A DNA stretch of 64,000 nt. Origin: Lichina pygmaea. Lineage: Eukaryota; Ascomycota; Lichinomycetes; Lichinales; Lichinaceae. The translations under genes were made by a program, and so were the position numbers. Where the stretch lies: positions 2,294,001 to 2,358,000 of the forward strand of contig OY730174.1 in assembly GCA_963422465.1 (NCBI GenBank), read 5' to 3'. Numbering within the stretch: position 1 is the first letter of the stretch; every line of letters begins with the position of its first letter. Positions 47,086 through 58,913 of the stretch are shown here, in pieces. The notes below the pieces were generated by a model. That model ran no database searches. It saw nothing but the letters and a program-made list of their open reading frames with translations, and was not told the origin of the DNA.

Positions 47086-48477
47086 CTCATGAGTTTCAAA
47101 TCAATGTGGTGTTCCATCACAAAGGATCACATGTGCTGTCATTTGATAGATTCGACCCTGTTCGTGACAGAAACGTGATATCGGTACCTTCAACATATGG
47201 ATGCTTGTGACATGCCTATGCGCCTGACATCAGACTTGGGTAGAGGATGCCGCTGGATGAGACGTCAGCAATTCTGATCTCGACAAAGGGAAGTGGAGTA
47301 CTTCCGTACGTTCCGTATATTCACTCACATCACCCTTCAGTGTGAAAGATTGCAGCATCCCTTGGCCGTCCACTATCACGACTGTTTCACCACCTCGAAG
47401 CTTGGACGTGAGCACGGCTTTTCCCGAAGCGTCTTGCTCTTGGCCGCAAGGGGACGGTAGACGCTGTCATCAGTTGTGAATAGCTCCCTTGCCACTTTCG
47501 ACGCTGCCCACCGCTAATCAGCCTCCAAGTGGCACCTGCAGGAACATGAAGTACGTTACGTACTCGTTATCTTCTAACAAAAATACTAAGATCAATCATC
47601 ACATATCGAGTATGCGCTATGCTCCTATCATTAAATACATGCCTTAAGTATGTATCTATAAGTAAGTAAGTCTCCGTACGTATTACTGTACGGAGTACTC
47701 CGTACTCCGTACGATACGTAATACGTACGATACGTCCTCGTACCTTTACCTACATACGTGATCGTACTGTACCTCGTACGTACAAATGTACGTACCGTAC
47801 AAATCACGATAGACGACGTGTTAGTAAGCGGTATAAGGTATCTGGCTCAAGCTCTATCAGTAAATCCAATAATTAAAAGTTATCTAAACTGACTGAAAAC
47901 TAATTACTCCTTAGTAGGGAGTAGAGGGGCTTGCCGGTGGCAACTGGCAAGAATCCTCGAGGGTACGGAAGTACATAGGTATGAAGGTACGGAGTACGGA
48001 AGTACGTAACGTACACATACACGATACGTTTCCCCCAGTGACTTTCCCCCCTCCCCTATTCCCCAGCAGGTAATAGACCCCCGTGCATCACTCTACATGC
48101 AGTTACGTACAATTCTAGCCACTATAAGTAAAGCACATACGCACGTACTCCCGTAGAGCAACTTGGTCTTGAGTTTCCAGCTTTTGCAGTCGATTCCAGT
48201 CACGTGAAAGCTCTTCTCCGAGGCAGCAGTGCTGAGTCATCCGAACTTGTTAGTAATCAGTCATCTGAACCCAAAGCCCACTGGCCACCCGTGTCACTCA
48301 GCTGACGCCTCCCGCCAGCCGCCTGACCGACCGCCCACTTTAAAGTCCTGTCGGGCAACTCGAGCGGTCGTAGCTTCTCCGACCTTCTCACGTCCATCAC
48401 TCTCGTCGCCGAACGTATCCTTCCAAGACGTTTCTCGTACCGTGCTTTTCTTGGTCTCTGTCTATCGTGTTCCGACA
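47086..48477. other. Divergent intergenic region rich in TACGTA/GTACGGAGTAC motifs
   Basis: 1.4 kb between divergent start codons. About 47550-48020 is dense in TACGTA, CCGTAC and CGGAGTAC words, including an 18-bp perfect palindrome GTACGGAGTACTCCGTAC (47688-47705). An E-box-like CACGTG lies at 48201-48206, near the protease gene. No ORF is supported. Confidence 0.6.
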
Positions 48478-50428
48478 ATGAAGTCGGTGTTTGCTCTTTC
48501 GTTCTTGGTCCTCGCGGCATCGGCTTCGCCGGTGATCAAGGTCGACTCGAATCGCGATGGCAGCGCACCGATCGTGAGCTCCTCCGTCTCGAAGACCATC
48601 GCCAACTCCTACATTGTTGTCTTCAAGAAGCACGTCGGTCCGGCCTCGGCGGCGCAACATCATGAATGGATTCAAAATCTGCACTTGTCGACGCAGCAGA
48701 CACGAACAGAGCTCCGCAAACGCTCTCAGATTTCCTTTGTCGACGTCGTTTTTCATGGCCTGAAGCATACGTATAGCATCGGTGACCTCCTTGGCTATTC
48801 GGGTCATTTCGACGACGAGGTTATCGAGCAGGTCCGACAACATCCAGATGTGAGTATGAACCGCTTTTTTTTTAAACTACACTGCTGGATTTGCCACGAC
48901 GGCCACGCCATTCCGTTGTGGTGAGGCGGCTTCATCTCGACCCTCAACCCGGTGGTACTCGGCGTCGAGTCAGCTGCCACAAGCCTATCTCGACTTCTGT
49001 ATCTCACGGTCTCCACGAGCATGGTCGGACGCATGACTATCAACTCTCGCCTTGGCTTGTGACTTCCTGCACGTTTGCTGTCGCGCGTGTCTTGTTAGCG
49101 ACGTGACCCCCACCTGTCATCGATCTTAGCGCTGACATGGCGGTGGAATATAGGTCGACTACGTGGAACGTGACTCGGAGGTTCACACTATGGAGGACTA
49201 TACTACCGAGAACCATGTCGACACCGAGATCGGCGCTCCTTGGGGCCTTGCGAGGATATCGCACCGGCATCTCCTGAGCCTCAGTACTTTCAACAAGTAT
49301 CTGTTCTCCGACGACGGCGGTGAGGGCGTTGACGCTTACATCATCGACACCGGCACAAACACCGAGCACGTCGACTTCGAGGGCCGCGCCTCGTGGGGCA
49401 AGACCATCCCGTTCGCCCATGACGACGTCGACGGCAACGGGCATGGCACTCACTGTTCCGGCACCGTTGCTGGCAAGCGTTTTGGTGTGGCGAAGAAGGC
49501 CAACGTCTACGCCGTCAAGGTGCTCGGGTCGAACGGCGCCGGGACGATGTCGGACGTCGTCAAAGGTGTCGAATGGGCCGCTCTGAGCCACTCCAAGAAA
49601 GTTGAGGATGCCAAAAAAGGCGAGGGCAAGAAGGGGTTCAAGGGCAGCGTCGCCAACATGAGCTTGGGTGGCGGCAGATCCGTCAGCCTGAACCGAGCCG
49701 TCAACGCGGCCGTGGACATCGGTCTGCACTTCGCCGTCGCCGCCGGCAACGACAACGACGATTCGTGCGACTACTCGCCTGCCGGCGCGGAGAAGGTCGT
49801 TACAGTTGGCGCTTCGACGGTGAGCGACTCGAGAGCCTACTTCTCCAACTTCGGAAAGTGCAACGACATCTTCGCCCCCGGTCTCAACATCCAGTCGACG
49901 TGGATCGGCAGCAAGCACGCGACCAACACCATCTCTGGCACCTCCATGGCGTCGCCCCACATCGCGGGTCTCCTGGCCTACTTCCTCTCACTCCAGCCGG
50001 CTCAGGACTCTGGTTATTCCGTGGCCACGATCACGCCGGAGGAGCTGAAGAAGGATCTGCTCGCCGTTGCTACTACCGGCGCCCTGACCGACATCCCCCA
50101 AGATACGAACAATGTAGGTTTTCGTTCGTGTTGGGTGACTCACGTGAAACTCCGCTGACCATGCTACCAGGTCCTCGCGTGGAACGGCGGTGGCGCTTCC
50201 AACCTCACCAGCATTGTAAAAGATGGCGGTTACGTCATGGACACTCAAGGTGCTCCGGGAGATGCTTCCCGTCTGCGAGTGCCGACCGTCGAGGACGTGA
50301 AGGGGGACGTCCAGCATCTGTCCCACGCCCTGGAGGCGGACGCAAAGAAACTCCTCGAGGGTGCCGAGAAGATGAGAGGCGACGTTCAGGACTTTGTGTC
50401 GTACGAGATCGACATACTGCTCAACTAG
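48478..50428 (+). CDS. prb1: Vacuolar subtilisin-like serine protease (cerevisin / Alp2 type, 3 exons)
   Basis: Exons 48478-48849, 49154-50113 and 50171-50428, all phase 0, giving 529 aa. Intron 1 is 304 nt (GTGAGT...TATAG) and intron 2 is 57 nt (GTAGGT...CCAG). A signal peptide (residues 1 to about 17, MKSVFALSFLVLAASASP) is followed by an I9 propeptide inhibitor domain (SYIVVFKKHVGP to VDYVERD) and then the S8 peptidase. The catalytic residues are D189 (YIIDTGTN), H221 (NGHGTHCSG) and S388 (SGTSMASPH), with oxyanion N323 (AAGND). The mature enzyme probably starts after residue 150 (GAPWGLARIS). A C-terminal propeptide-like helical tail fits vacuolar proteinase B. It degrades proteins in the vacuole and matures other hydrolases. 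All catalytic residues are present. Confidence 0.94.
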
Positions 50429-51576
50429 ATGGCTTCCGTCGGAGAGCAGTCTAGGTCCACGGACCACCTCGGCGGGGAGGGACAGCCGCAATCTTCACGC
50501 AGTCGTTTGTCGAGGCTAAGGGCGCTCGAGTCTTGCCCCTGTTGTTTCCTGTCTTCCTTGCGCTCAAATTGTTACAGCCATGTACGGATGGACGGTTTTG
50601 GCTGGAGCTCTTTTTGGTAATGGTGCGCGGGCTGTTTGTGAATCAGCATTCCTTATCCGGCGATGGACTTTGGCTTTCTTACGTATGTTAGATACACCCT
50701 GAAATTGCACATCCCCTGAATCGTTTCATCTGAAGATATGCCTGTCTTGAACGATGACGCTTGATCTCAGACTGGTCGTCAAGCTCTGACCAGTCTCCCG
50801 TTGCGAGGTGGCAATATTTGGTGCTTGTGTTGCCGTAGCGTCATATGGGCTGAGAGGGACTGTCTTTCCGGAAGCGTATGTCTACTTTTGCGGCAGAACG
50901 CAAAACGGCAGAATGACAAACTTGAATCGATGCGGCAGCGGCGACACACCTGGCCCTCCTGCGGAGGAGCAATCCACCATGAAACCATGCATCGTCGGAG
51001 GCGAGCGGCAATATCAGGCTTGGAGTAGGCGCGTTGCCCTTGGGTGTAGCTAATGCGGCTGCAATCCCCAACAAGTCGAGGAGCATCATTCAAGCCATGT
51101 CGACCTTGGAGTTATCGAGAACCGACGAGGCCTTCTCTACGAGTATGAGCTGCCAGGGCCGAAGTTTCCGCGTGAAGTCGTCGCCAACGCTGTTTCCTAC
51201 TTCTCACGTGTCGTATTGGGAGATTCCTCGCTCTTACGGCCGACGCGCGCAGCGTCGCATCTTTATCTAATTGTTGTTACCCTATAGCAGTCAAGCCAAC
51301 TTGACCGCACTTTCCTATGTCCTACATGTTGCTGACTGCACTTGGACGATCCTCTCGGCGGCCGGTCCTTGCTTGGAAGTTCCTCTCACCTCTACTACTT
51401 TTGGTCATTACCGAACGCGAGACCAGGTTCGTTGCTCCGGTTCAATCAGCTTTGGTCCGGAAGTGGTTTGCTCGCCGTCCTTCTTGGAATCCTTGCCCTC
51501 GAGGAGAGTCATGCGAAACCATAGCTCGCACGTCCATCCGGTCACCAGAATATCTTGGCTTGTATGACACTGCAAG
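50429..51576. other. Intergenic region
   Basis: 1.15 kb with no supported gene. ORFs at 50779-51093 and 51271-51616 lack codon character or recognisable motifs. Holds the 3' end of the protease gene and the promoter of the next gene. Confidence 0.5.
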
Positions 51577-54500
51577 ATGCACTTCCGACGTTCGAGCAAT
51601 GCCTCTGCCCGTGTGAGACGGAGCAAGTCGTCCTCATCCGTCAAGACTCACTACGCTTCCCCATCAGAATCCGAGAACCTCGACCCGGACACGACCCGCC
51701 AACTTGCTCTCGCTGCTGCGGCCGCCGCATACGGACGAGGTGGTCAACAGGACCCGAATCGCAATCTTGCCCGACGACACAGCATATCAGACTGCGGAGC
51801 AGAACGCGGCACTGGTCTGTCCCGGCGGAGGAGCGTTCGATTTGTCGGGCCAAATGCTCCGCCTCGACGTCCTTTGACGAGGCATTATGACGAGAGGGTC
51901 ATTCGCCATCGTTCATCTCCGGTCCGGCCCCAGGTCCCCCTGGGGAGGACGTATGACTCCGAGCCGCAACCGCCCCAGGATTCTGCATCCGGTTTGGAGG
52001 GGCGGGAACAGATTATGTACCTCAGCGACGGACCGCATACATCACTGGACGACATTGCCTCCTTGCCGTCCTCCTTTCGCCGAAGTCAGAGATCTCGGCC
52101 ACTCTCCTTTCAAGCCAAGGGATTCTCAGGGGCAAACACTCCAGGGGTGTTGGTTGATAGCCATAACGTGGGGCACGCCACAGGGGCCCCTGATCAATGG
52201 AGGGAACCGGATGTGAAAACCTCAAAGACTGGCTTCCAAAGCTCTTCCCCTTCCAAGACTACGATTTCCGCAGAGCTCCGCCCAGACGCAGTCGAGATGG
52301 CTCGTCAGGAGTTCACGAGCAACTTAGACGAGAAGAAGCCCGGGAGACAGTCAGCCTCTTTGCTCGGTGAGCTAGGACGACCTCATCAGAAGGGTCTGCG
52401 GAGAACGGTTCGAAGCAGTGCCGATACCCAATATGGTGCTGCGATCGCTTCTGCGAACCAGGGCGTCCGGCCGCCGAAAACGAAAATCTCAGCTCGAGCC
52501 AGAGATTTTTCGACGAAGATCAAGAGCAAGCTGAAGCGCGTCTTTCACCACTCGTCAGACAAGGCGGACCCGATGCCTGTCCAGCAGCTGGAGGCCAGTC
52601 GCCCGCATTGGGGGGAAAGCCCTGGCTCTCCTTACTCTGCTCCCAGTGTCTACGAGCCCGATTCACCGCTTCACCAAGGTCCGCTTATCAGAGGCCCTGG
52701 TCGAGTGGCATCGCTTCGGGTGCCATCCTCCAGCGTAGACTTGCAATCATGGGCCGGGAGCGTTCACAGTGGCCTCAGCGGGAGCGAAAATGGGAACGAC
52801 AAGTCACGGGTTACCAGCTGGACGGACTCTACGGCGGCCAACACGATGATCGGAAACTTCGCATCGGACTACCAGCGCTTGGCAGTCATCAGCGAGGACG
52901 GCGATCATCCCGAGTCGCAACTCTTTGACCCTTCTGCCTTCCCTTACACCCCCAGGTATGCCGCATTCCGTGGCGCAATGGTCGCCGGCCAGGACAAGGC
53001 TCCGGGCGCAAACGCGATTGATTGCCGTCGAGTGTACTCGGCTCTGATCAAGAAGCTGGACGAGAGAAGTCCTGGAGCGCAGCTGACGGATGAGACGGTC
53101 CCTGGAAACAGTGGAGACGCGAGGGGGCTCCGCAAGAAGGCGTTCATGCCGTTGAGGTCCATCTCCAGAGAAAGTCACTTGACGGATGCCACGGTCATGC
53201 ACATGCCGGCCTCGGACAACGACTTGCACGCTCGGCCTGAAGACGATGTCTTCATTCCTGCCCGATCAGATGAAAGTAGACTTGACGGGAGGAGACCCTT
53301 GAGCCAACTTTCGCCAGGCATGTCAGTCGATCTGCTCCAAAGGGATGACATCGGAGCAGACCTCGATCCGCAGATGGGCACGGCCGACGGCCTCATGTCC
53401 AAGGAATCGCCTGCTGGGCAGCATTCCTCGTACACTTACTTCCCCTCGAGTACAGACTGGGAGATTACTACACCAACTCCGCGCGGACGTCGGATTGCAA
53501 CTGCAAGTTCTGCGGGGGCTCCTGACGATGACGAAGTCCGCTCCATGCATATTGCGAGGACAACTCCAGATGGAGAACACGAGCAAGCCTCTCTTGATTG
53601 CTGTAGCGAGCACGACTCCAACAGCATCTACTCGAGAAGCATTGGTAGCAGCAAGGTTCTGGTTGCGGAGATGGTGACCGCACCTTCTAAATCGGTGGTC
53701 CGCGCGAACGAGGACAGCAGGCTTCCAGGCGGATGGCACAGTGTTGTTCGTCGGGATGCTTCCTTTGGCAGCCCAGTGTCTACAATCGCGACACAAACTC
53801 AAGACGATATTCTGGCGACTCCGCGTGCACATGGTCATCGGCGGGAAAATGCACAGATCTTCAGCGATGATGTGGAGATTGGAACCGCCCAAGGGCCTGG
53901 AGAAGGAGTTGTGGGCCTTCACGAGCTGGTCGCATCATTGAGATCTCCAGAGCTTGGTCCACTTGCTCAGATATCGCCACTGAGGGAGCTCCACAGCCCT
54001 GCTAGCAATATCGTCGATCTTTACCGAAGTCCGCCGAATGCAGACAAAGCATCGTACGTTGCTGGTGCCGAAAACCGGAAGCCGATGAGCACAATCTCCA
54101 CCCCGAACACGCGGACCTCCCCTTCAAAGTCGGGTTTCAGAGGGTCTTTGCAGGTAACACCTACTCGCGGAGAGAGTGGCGACAGAGTGCCTGGGTACTC
54201 CCCTCAGGACGATACGTTTACGGGTCGACTGGTTGGTCTCGCAGACGCAACGAATAAACCACTCAGCAACCGCTCCATTAAGAGTGCCGCGAGGCATGTC
54301 ACGCCAGACCGAGGGAGACAGCTCGCCGGCACTCGGCTCAAGCGGACAAGTATGTACGAGATTGCATCCCGCCATCACGCCATGTTCCTGGCTACCGTGG
54401 GAGGGAAACAGCACCACGGAGGCGTTTCGGGCTCTGTCAATCCAAGCATGGCACAGGATTCCGAGGACAATATGCAGACAAGATCAGTGGACATCGTCCA

Positions 54501-54582
54501 ACCGGTGCGCACCGATACTCGGGCCAGACCCCCGGCAGATTCTACTGTCGGCGAGGGCAGTGGCGGCGTCGCTTTCGTTTAA
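51577..54582 (+). CDS. Conserved fungal protein of unknown function, 1,001 aa, largely disordered
   Basis: Single uninterrupted exon. The N-terminus MHFRRSSNASARVRRSKS is basic and Ser-rich, followed by a helical Ala-rich stretch (RQLALAAAAAAYGRG) and SVRFVGPNAPPRRP. Such N-termini recur in ascomycete proteins I recognise only as uncharacterised. The rest is Ser/Pro/Asp-rich with a basic block (KISARARDFSTKIKSKLKRVF, about residues 305-325) that could bind membrane or nucleic acid. A conserved-looking C-terminal piece (LKRTSMYEIASRHHAMFL) ends the protein. No catalytic motif and no transmembrane segment. Many Ser/Thr-Pro sites suggest phosphorylation (inference). The length of the open frame in GC-rich DNA and its codon character make it a real gene. 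Confidence 0.8.
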   Translation: MHFRRSSNASARVRRSKSSSSVKTHYASPSESENLDPDTTRQLALAAAAAAYGRGGQQDPNRNLARRHSISDCGAERGTGLSRRRSVRFVGPNAPPRRPLTRHYDERVIRHRSSPVRPQVPLGRTYDSEPQPPQDSASGLEGREQIMYLSDGPHTSLDDIASLPSSFRRSQRSRPLSFQAKGFSGANTPGVLVDSHNVGHATGAPDQWREPDVKTSKTGFQSSSPSKTTISAELRPDAVEMARQEFTSNLDEKKPGRQSASLLGELGRPHQKGLRRTVRSSADTQYGAAIASANQGVRPPKTKISARARDFSTKIKSKLKRVFHHSSDKADPMPVQQLEASRPHWGESPGSPYSAPSVYEPDSPLHQGPLIRGPGRVASLRVPSSSVDLQSWAGSVHSGLSGSENGNDKSRVTSWTDSTAANTMIGNFASDYQRLAVISEDGDHPESQLFDPSAFPYTPRYAAFRGAMVAGQDKAPGANAIDCRRVYSALIKKLDERSPGAQLTDETVPGNSGDARGLRKKAFMPLRSISRESHLTDATVMHMPASDNDLHARPEDDVFIPARSDESRLDGRRPLSQLSPGMSVDLLQRDDIGADLDPQMGTADGLMSKESPAGQHSSYTYFPSSTDWEITTPTPRGRRIATASSAGAPDDDEVRSMHIARTTPDGEHEQASLDCCSEHDSNSIYSRSIGSSKVLVAEMVTAPSKSVVRANEDSRLPGGWHSVVRRDASFGSPVSTIATQTQDDILATPRAHGHRRENAQIFSDDVEIGTAQGPGEGVVGLHELVASLRSPELGPLAQISPLRELHSPASNIVDLYRSPPNADKASYVAGAENRKPMSTISTPNTRTSPSKSGFRGSLQVTPTRGESGDRVPGYSPQDDTFTGRLVGLADATNKPLSNRSIKSAARHVTPDRGRQLAGTRLKRTSMYEIASRHHAMFLATVGGKQHHGGVSGSVNPSMAQDSEDNMQTRSVDIVQPVRTDTRARPPADSTVGEGSGGVAFV

Positions 54583-55416
54583 AGCATCACTAGCGGAAGC
54601 CCAACCATCGACTCGACCCGGCCGTCCTCATCTGGCTTGCAGCGGATTCCATCGCGATGGAGACGAAAACGGCCTACTATACCCTTCGTTGGGTGCCATC
54701 GTTGAGTGGCCCTCTTCAATTCTTCGATACTCAGGTCAGACCGCCATACATTCGGTATCATTTTTGGTCCATCCTTCTCTACGGAGCCAGCATCGATGGT
54801 AGTCTCATTCGCAGACATCTTTCTAGACGCCTGAGTATCTTATACTGCTGTTCCAAGCCCAAACAGTTTCTCCTTTTATTGATATACCAGCTTGGGGTAA
54901 CTATGAAACTTCTCATAGCAATTCCGCCGCTGTTTCCGCCAGACATCTCAGCATTGCGGCATATCGTCAGAACCGCGATTGATTGAGGACTCACTCACAT
55001 GTGCTCGGATAGTATCGTAGCGCTGTGGAATCAGCCGTACGTAGTTTGAGAGTGGTTTGTTCAATCTTAAGTGCCACTTTCCTTGCTCCATGCTACAGTA
55101 GGGAGATCAGCCGTGGGCTTTCGAAGCTGCCCTGAAGATCACAGGAAGCCAACGCAGCGTTAGGCGCACGGGACATGACGGATATCATTACTTCTGTTCT
55201 TGTACTGATAGAGTGCTGGTTTCAGAAAAATAACTAATCAACATCGAGTACCCTAACTACCGTACTCCGTAGTCGTAGCTCTCCTTACCGCACAGCTCCG
55301 CCTGAACTGGCCTAGCAGTGGCCCAAGTTTAGTTGCATTTAGAACCATCAGCGCTCCGCCACTGCATCTAACGATGGAGCCGATTTGACCACAATTGACC
55401 TCTGCGACTGGTCAAG
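54583..55416. other. Intergenic region
   Basis: 834 bp. Both neighbours are on the plus strand. It contains a short ACCGTACTCCGTAGTC motif near 55259. No gene seen. Confidence 0.5.
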
Positions 55417-58388
55417 ATGCGCGTCACACGTGTATTGACACTGCTGAATCTGCTTGCTCAGCTCGGCCGGGCGGTCTTCGTGGATGAGGCCTTTCAGACC
55501 GACTACCACTATGCTCTCGTCGGTATCCCAGGGGAGCACACCACCTTCTTCCACCAACCTCATCCCACGTCGAACACCTCCCTCCTTTACACACTCACCG
55601 AAAAGTTCGTCGTCGGAGCTATCAACCCGAAGAACGGCAGCATCATATGGCGCCATCATCTCGACGCAGGCGCGAATCCTTCTGTCGGCTTCCTGCGAGC
55701 AGGAGAGAAGCAAAACTCGTTGATCAGCGGAGTCGATGCAGAAGTGACCGCTTGGGACCCCTGGAATGGGAAAGCCGTCTGGTCAAACAAGTTCGGTGAT
55801 GGCACCATTCGCGATCTGGAGGTCCTCGAATTCGAGGACAGGCTGAGCGCGAAGCGGGCCAAGGATGCCATTGTGCTCCTTGAGAGCGATGGTCGTGGCA
55901 TCGTGAGGAGACTGGATGGAAATACTGGAGACGTTGTCTGGGAATTCAGTGACGGCAGGTACGAGTCGACGGCTTGCTGCATTGCGCGACTACTTGCTAA
56001 CTATAATCAAGTGGAGACATCCCCTTCCAAATATCCACCTCCGCGTCGAATATCTACATGATCACTCTCCATGGTGGACCAAAAAGCGGATATAACATCA
56101 GAGTTCTCGATCTGGATCCTTTGACAGGAAGACAGCAGGATCGATCCACTCTCAGCTCCGACAGTGACATCTCAGATGCGGGTTCAATCCATTTCGTTGG
56201 TGCCAATGTGGCGTCGCCAATAATCGCCTGGACAGACAAGAGCAAAAAGCACCTGAAAATCAACATTCTGGGATCAAAGCATGTACATAGCTTCTCCATC
56301 CCGAATGCGCGAGCCGGAGACGTGGTCAAGATCTCGATACATGCCCCGCATCTGGTCATATCGCTCCCTCATTTCCTCGTCCACTATCAGTCGTCCAATG
56401 CGCACTGGGCGGAAGTTTATCATGTCGACCTAGCCGCGTCGACTATTTCGAAGGCCTATGATATGCCTAGAATTGCAGGAAGAGGCGCCTTTTCCGTCAA
56501 CAACCAGGATGGGAATGTCTATATTGTGCGGATCACCGAGTCGGAGGCTCTCCTCTTTTCGTCTTCGTCACACGGTATCCTTGCCCGTTGGCAGGTGTCC
56601 TTACCTAGGAGCACAATATCGAAAGAAGGCAAACAGGATGGTGTTCCCAGCCATGCTATCTGCGAAGTCGTTGCACACCAGAACTCTTCACATGCAGTCA
56701 GATGTGCTCTGACGCTAACGAGCGGTGACTGGATCCTCATGCGTAATGGAGAAACCGCGTGGCAGCGACCTGAAGCGCTTGCCGGGGTAGTTGCAGCCGA
56801 ATGGGCAAATCTGGGCAACGATGAGACTCTTGCAGGAGAGCTGAAGATTAAGGGTCATGATAACATTCTTGCCGCGTACATCCACAGGCTGCGGAGACAC
56901 GCAAGAGACTTGGCTGCTCTGCCGGTGCGCCTCGGGGGTTGGTTCCAAGAATTGATTGGCTTCCGGAAGAATCGTGACACGAACGAGGCGAGCGCGGACC
57001 TCTACAGAGACAGCTATGGTTTTCATAAAATGGTTATTGTGGCCACAGAGAAGGGGCGAGTCTATGGCCTAGATGCGGGTGCGCATGGAAAGGTTGCATG
57101 GGTCGCTCAGGCCCTGGATCTAGCCGCCGGCGAGGTATGGGACGTGAAAGCTATTCTAGTCGACAACAGTCACAGAGAGTTCAGCGTCCGTGGTGGGAAG
57201 GGTGATGTCTACGTCGGTGAGATCCAGACAGGGAAAGCGGTCAACGGCTCGAAGCCCGGCGCAACGCCACTAGTCCACAAGACTGCCATCTGGGAGAGCG
57301 GGTCAGCCAAGTACATGCTGGATGCTTACGAGGACGGCGGCCTGACAGAGCTACCATCGTCTTATGCGTCCTTGGGCGAGAAGACGGTCGTCGCTCGTGG
57401 CAAAAGCGGAAACATCGAAGGCTTCCGCTTCCAGCGCACAGAAGATCTACAGAAGCCCGTTCTGGCATGGGAATTTGTTGCGCCTGCAGGCGAGCGAATC
57501 GCTTCAGTCACCGCCAGGCCGATACACGACCCCGTTGCTTCGATAGGTCGCGTGCTCGGCGATCGTTCCGTCATGTACAAGCATCTTGATAAGAACATGG
57601 TGCTCGTCACGGCGGTCAACGACCTGGCAGATACAGCATCTTTTTACTTGCTTGACGCCGTCACCGGAGGGGTGGTGCATTCGATGACGCATGGCGGCGT
57701 TGATACATCCAAACCTATCAGCACGGCCATGAGCGAGAACTGGTTTGTCTACACATTCTGGGGTCAAGGCCAGTTGCTCAACGAAACGGTCCGGCCTTAT
57801 AGAGGTTATCAACTCGGTGTCGCCGAGTTGTACGAGTCCCCTCTTCCAAACGACCGAGCTGGAGGGTCGCTCGAAGGCGGAAACTACTCCAGCCTTCATC
57901 CTTCGTCGAACTCCACACGGCCGCACGTTGTTTCCGCAGTGTTTTTCATTCCTGAAGAGATAACGCATCTCGCAGTAACCCAGACCCGACAAGGTATAAC
58001 ATCGCGCAGCATTCTAGGAGTGCTAAGGTCTTCCGACGCCATAATCGCCATTCCGAAATCTTTGGCTGATCCCCGTCGGCCTGTGGGACGGGATCCCAGC
58101 GCATCTGAAGGCGAAGAAGGACTCGTTCGACGCACTGCCCTTCTTGAATTCAATCCGCAGTGGACAATCAACCACCGTCGCGAAGCGCTTGGCATCAGGA
58201 AGATCATCACAAGCCCTGCGAATCTGGAGAGTACGAGCCTCGTGTTTGCGTACGGGATCGATTTGTTTGGCACAAAGCTGGCGCCGAGTCTCGCGTTCGA
58301 TATGCTGGGCAAAGAATTTGCAAAGGGGCAGTTGGTGCTCACCGTGTTGGCTTTGGGAGTTGGTGTCTTGATTTTGGCGCCGATGGTG

Positions 58389-58428
<40 letters not shown>

Positions 58429-58519
58429 TTTCTTCTTCTTTCTAAAGCCGGAGCGTCTCGTCTATCAGCTGACTCTGAGTTTGTAGGTACGCAAGAAACA
58501 AATCAACATGCGATCGTAG
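55417..58519 (+). CDS. emc1: ER membrane protein complex subunit 1 (3 exons)
   Basis: Exons 55417-55958, 56012-58385 and 58487-58519, 982 aa. Intron 1 (53 nt, GTACGA...ATCAAG, CTAAC branch site) restores WEFSDG-SGDIPFQIST. Intron 2 (101 nt) contains (CT)17 and precedes a terminal exon of 10 codons, VRKKQINMRS. A signal peptide (MRVTRVLTLLNLLAQLGRAVF) is followed by a PQQ-like beta-propeller lumenal domain (WRHHLDAG, VTAWDPWNGKAVW) and the DUF1620-type C-terminal domain. One transmembrane helix follows near residues 953-972 (LVLTVLALGVGVLILAP), then a short basic cytosolic tail. EMC1 is the large lumenal scaffold of the complex that inserts tail-anchored and multipass membrane proteins. Start at the first ATG, which begins the signal peptide. 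Confidence 0.94.
58391..58424 (+). repeat. (CT)17 microsatellite in last intron of emc1
   Basis: A perfect CT run starting six bases after the intron's 5' end (58386). Length variation here would change intron size, not protein. Confidence 0.95.
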
Positions 58520-58913
58520 CGGTCTTGACCAGAAGCCTTTCTTCAGAGCATGATCTATGTACGGATAGTCTGGTTAGGTAGCAGCCAGATGCAACTACGC
58601 TCTCATGTGTATATCAATAGATGGACTGTCGAGAGTGCAGTAGTCGTTGATCCTCGAAATATAGTGAGCTGTACTCTCGATATTATCTACAGAATCTGCA
58701 GATGCGTAGTCTCTCATTGAACTCATTGAAGTGGTTCAGCCCTGCTGTACGTATTAGAGCAGCCAGACTTCTCGTGCATGGAGACAATGACAAAGCATCT
58801 CGGATATGGAGCTTCGCCGCGGCTTCTTCGACTGCGCCCACAACTAGCCACTAACCATCACAGTCTTGGAGCGACACTCCATACTCCAACTCGAAGACGC
58901 AATATCCTCCAAA
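58520..58913. other. Intergenic region emc1 / rtcA
   Basis: 394 bp between two genes in the same direction. No gene or clear motif seen. Confidence 0.5.
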
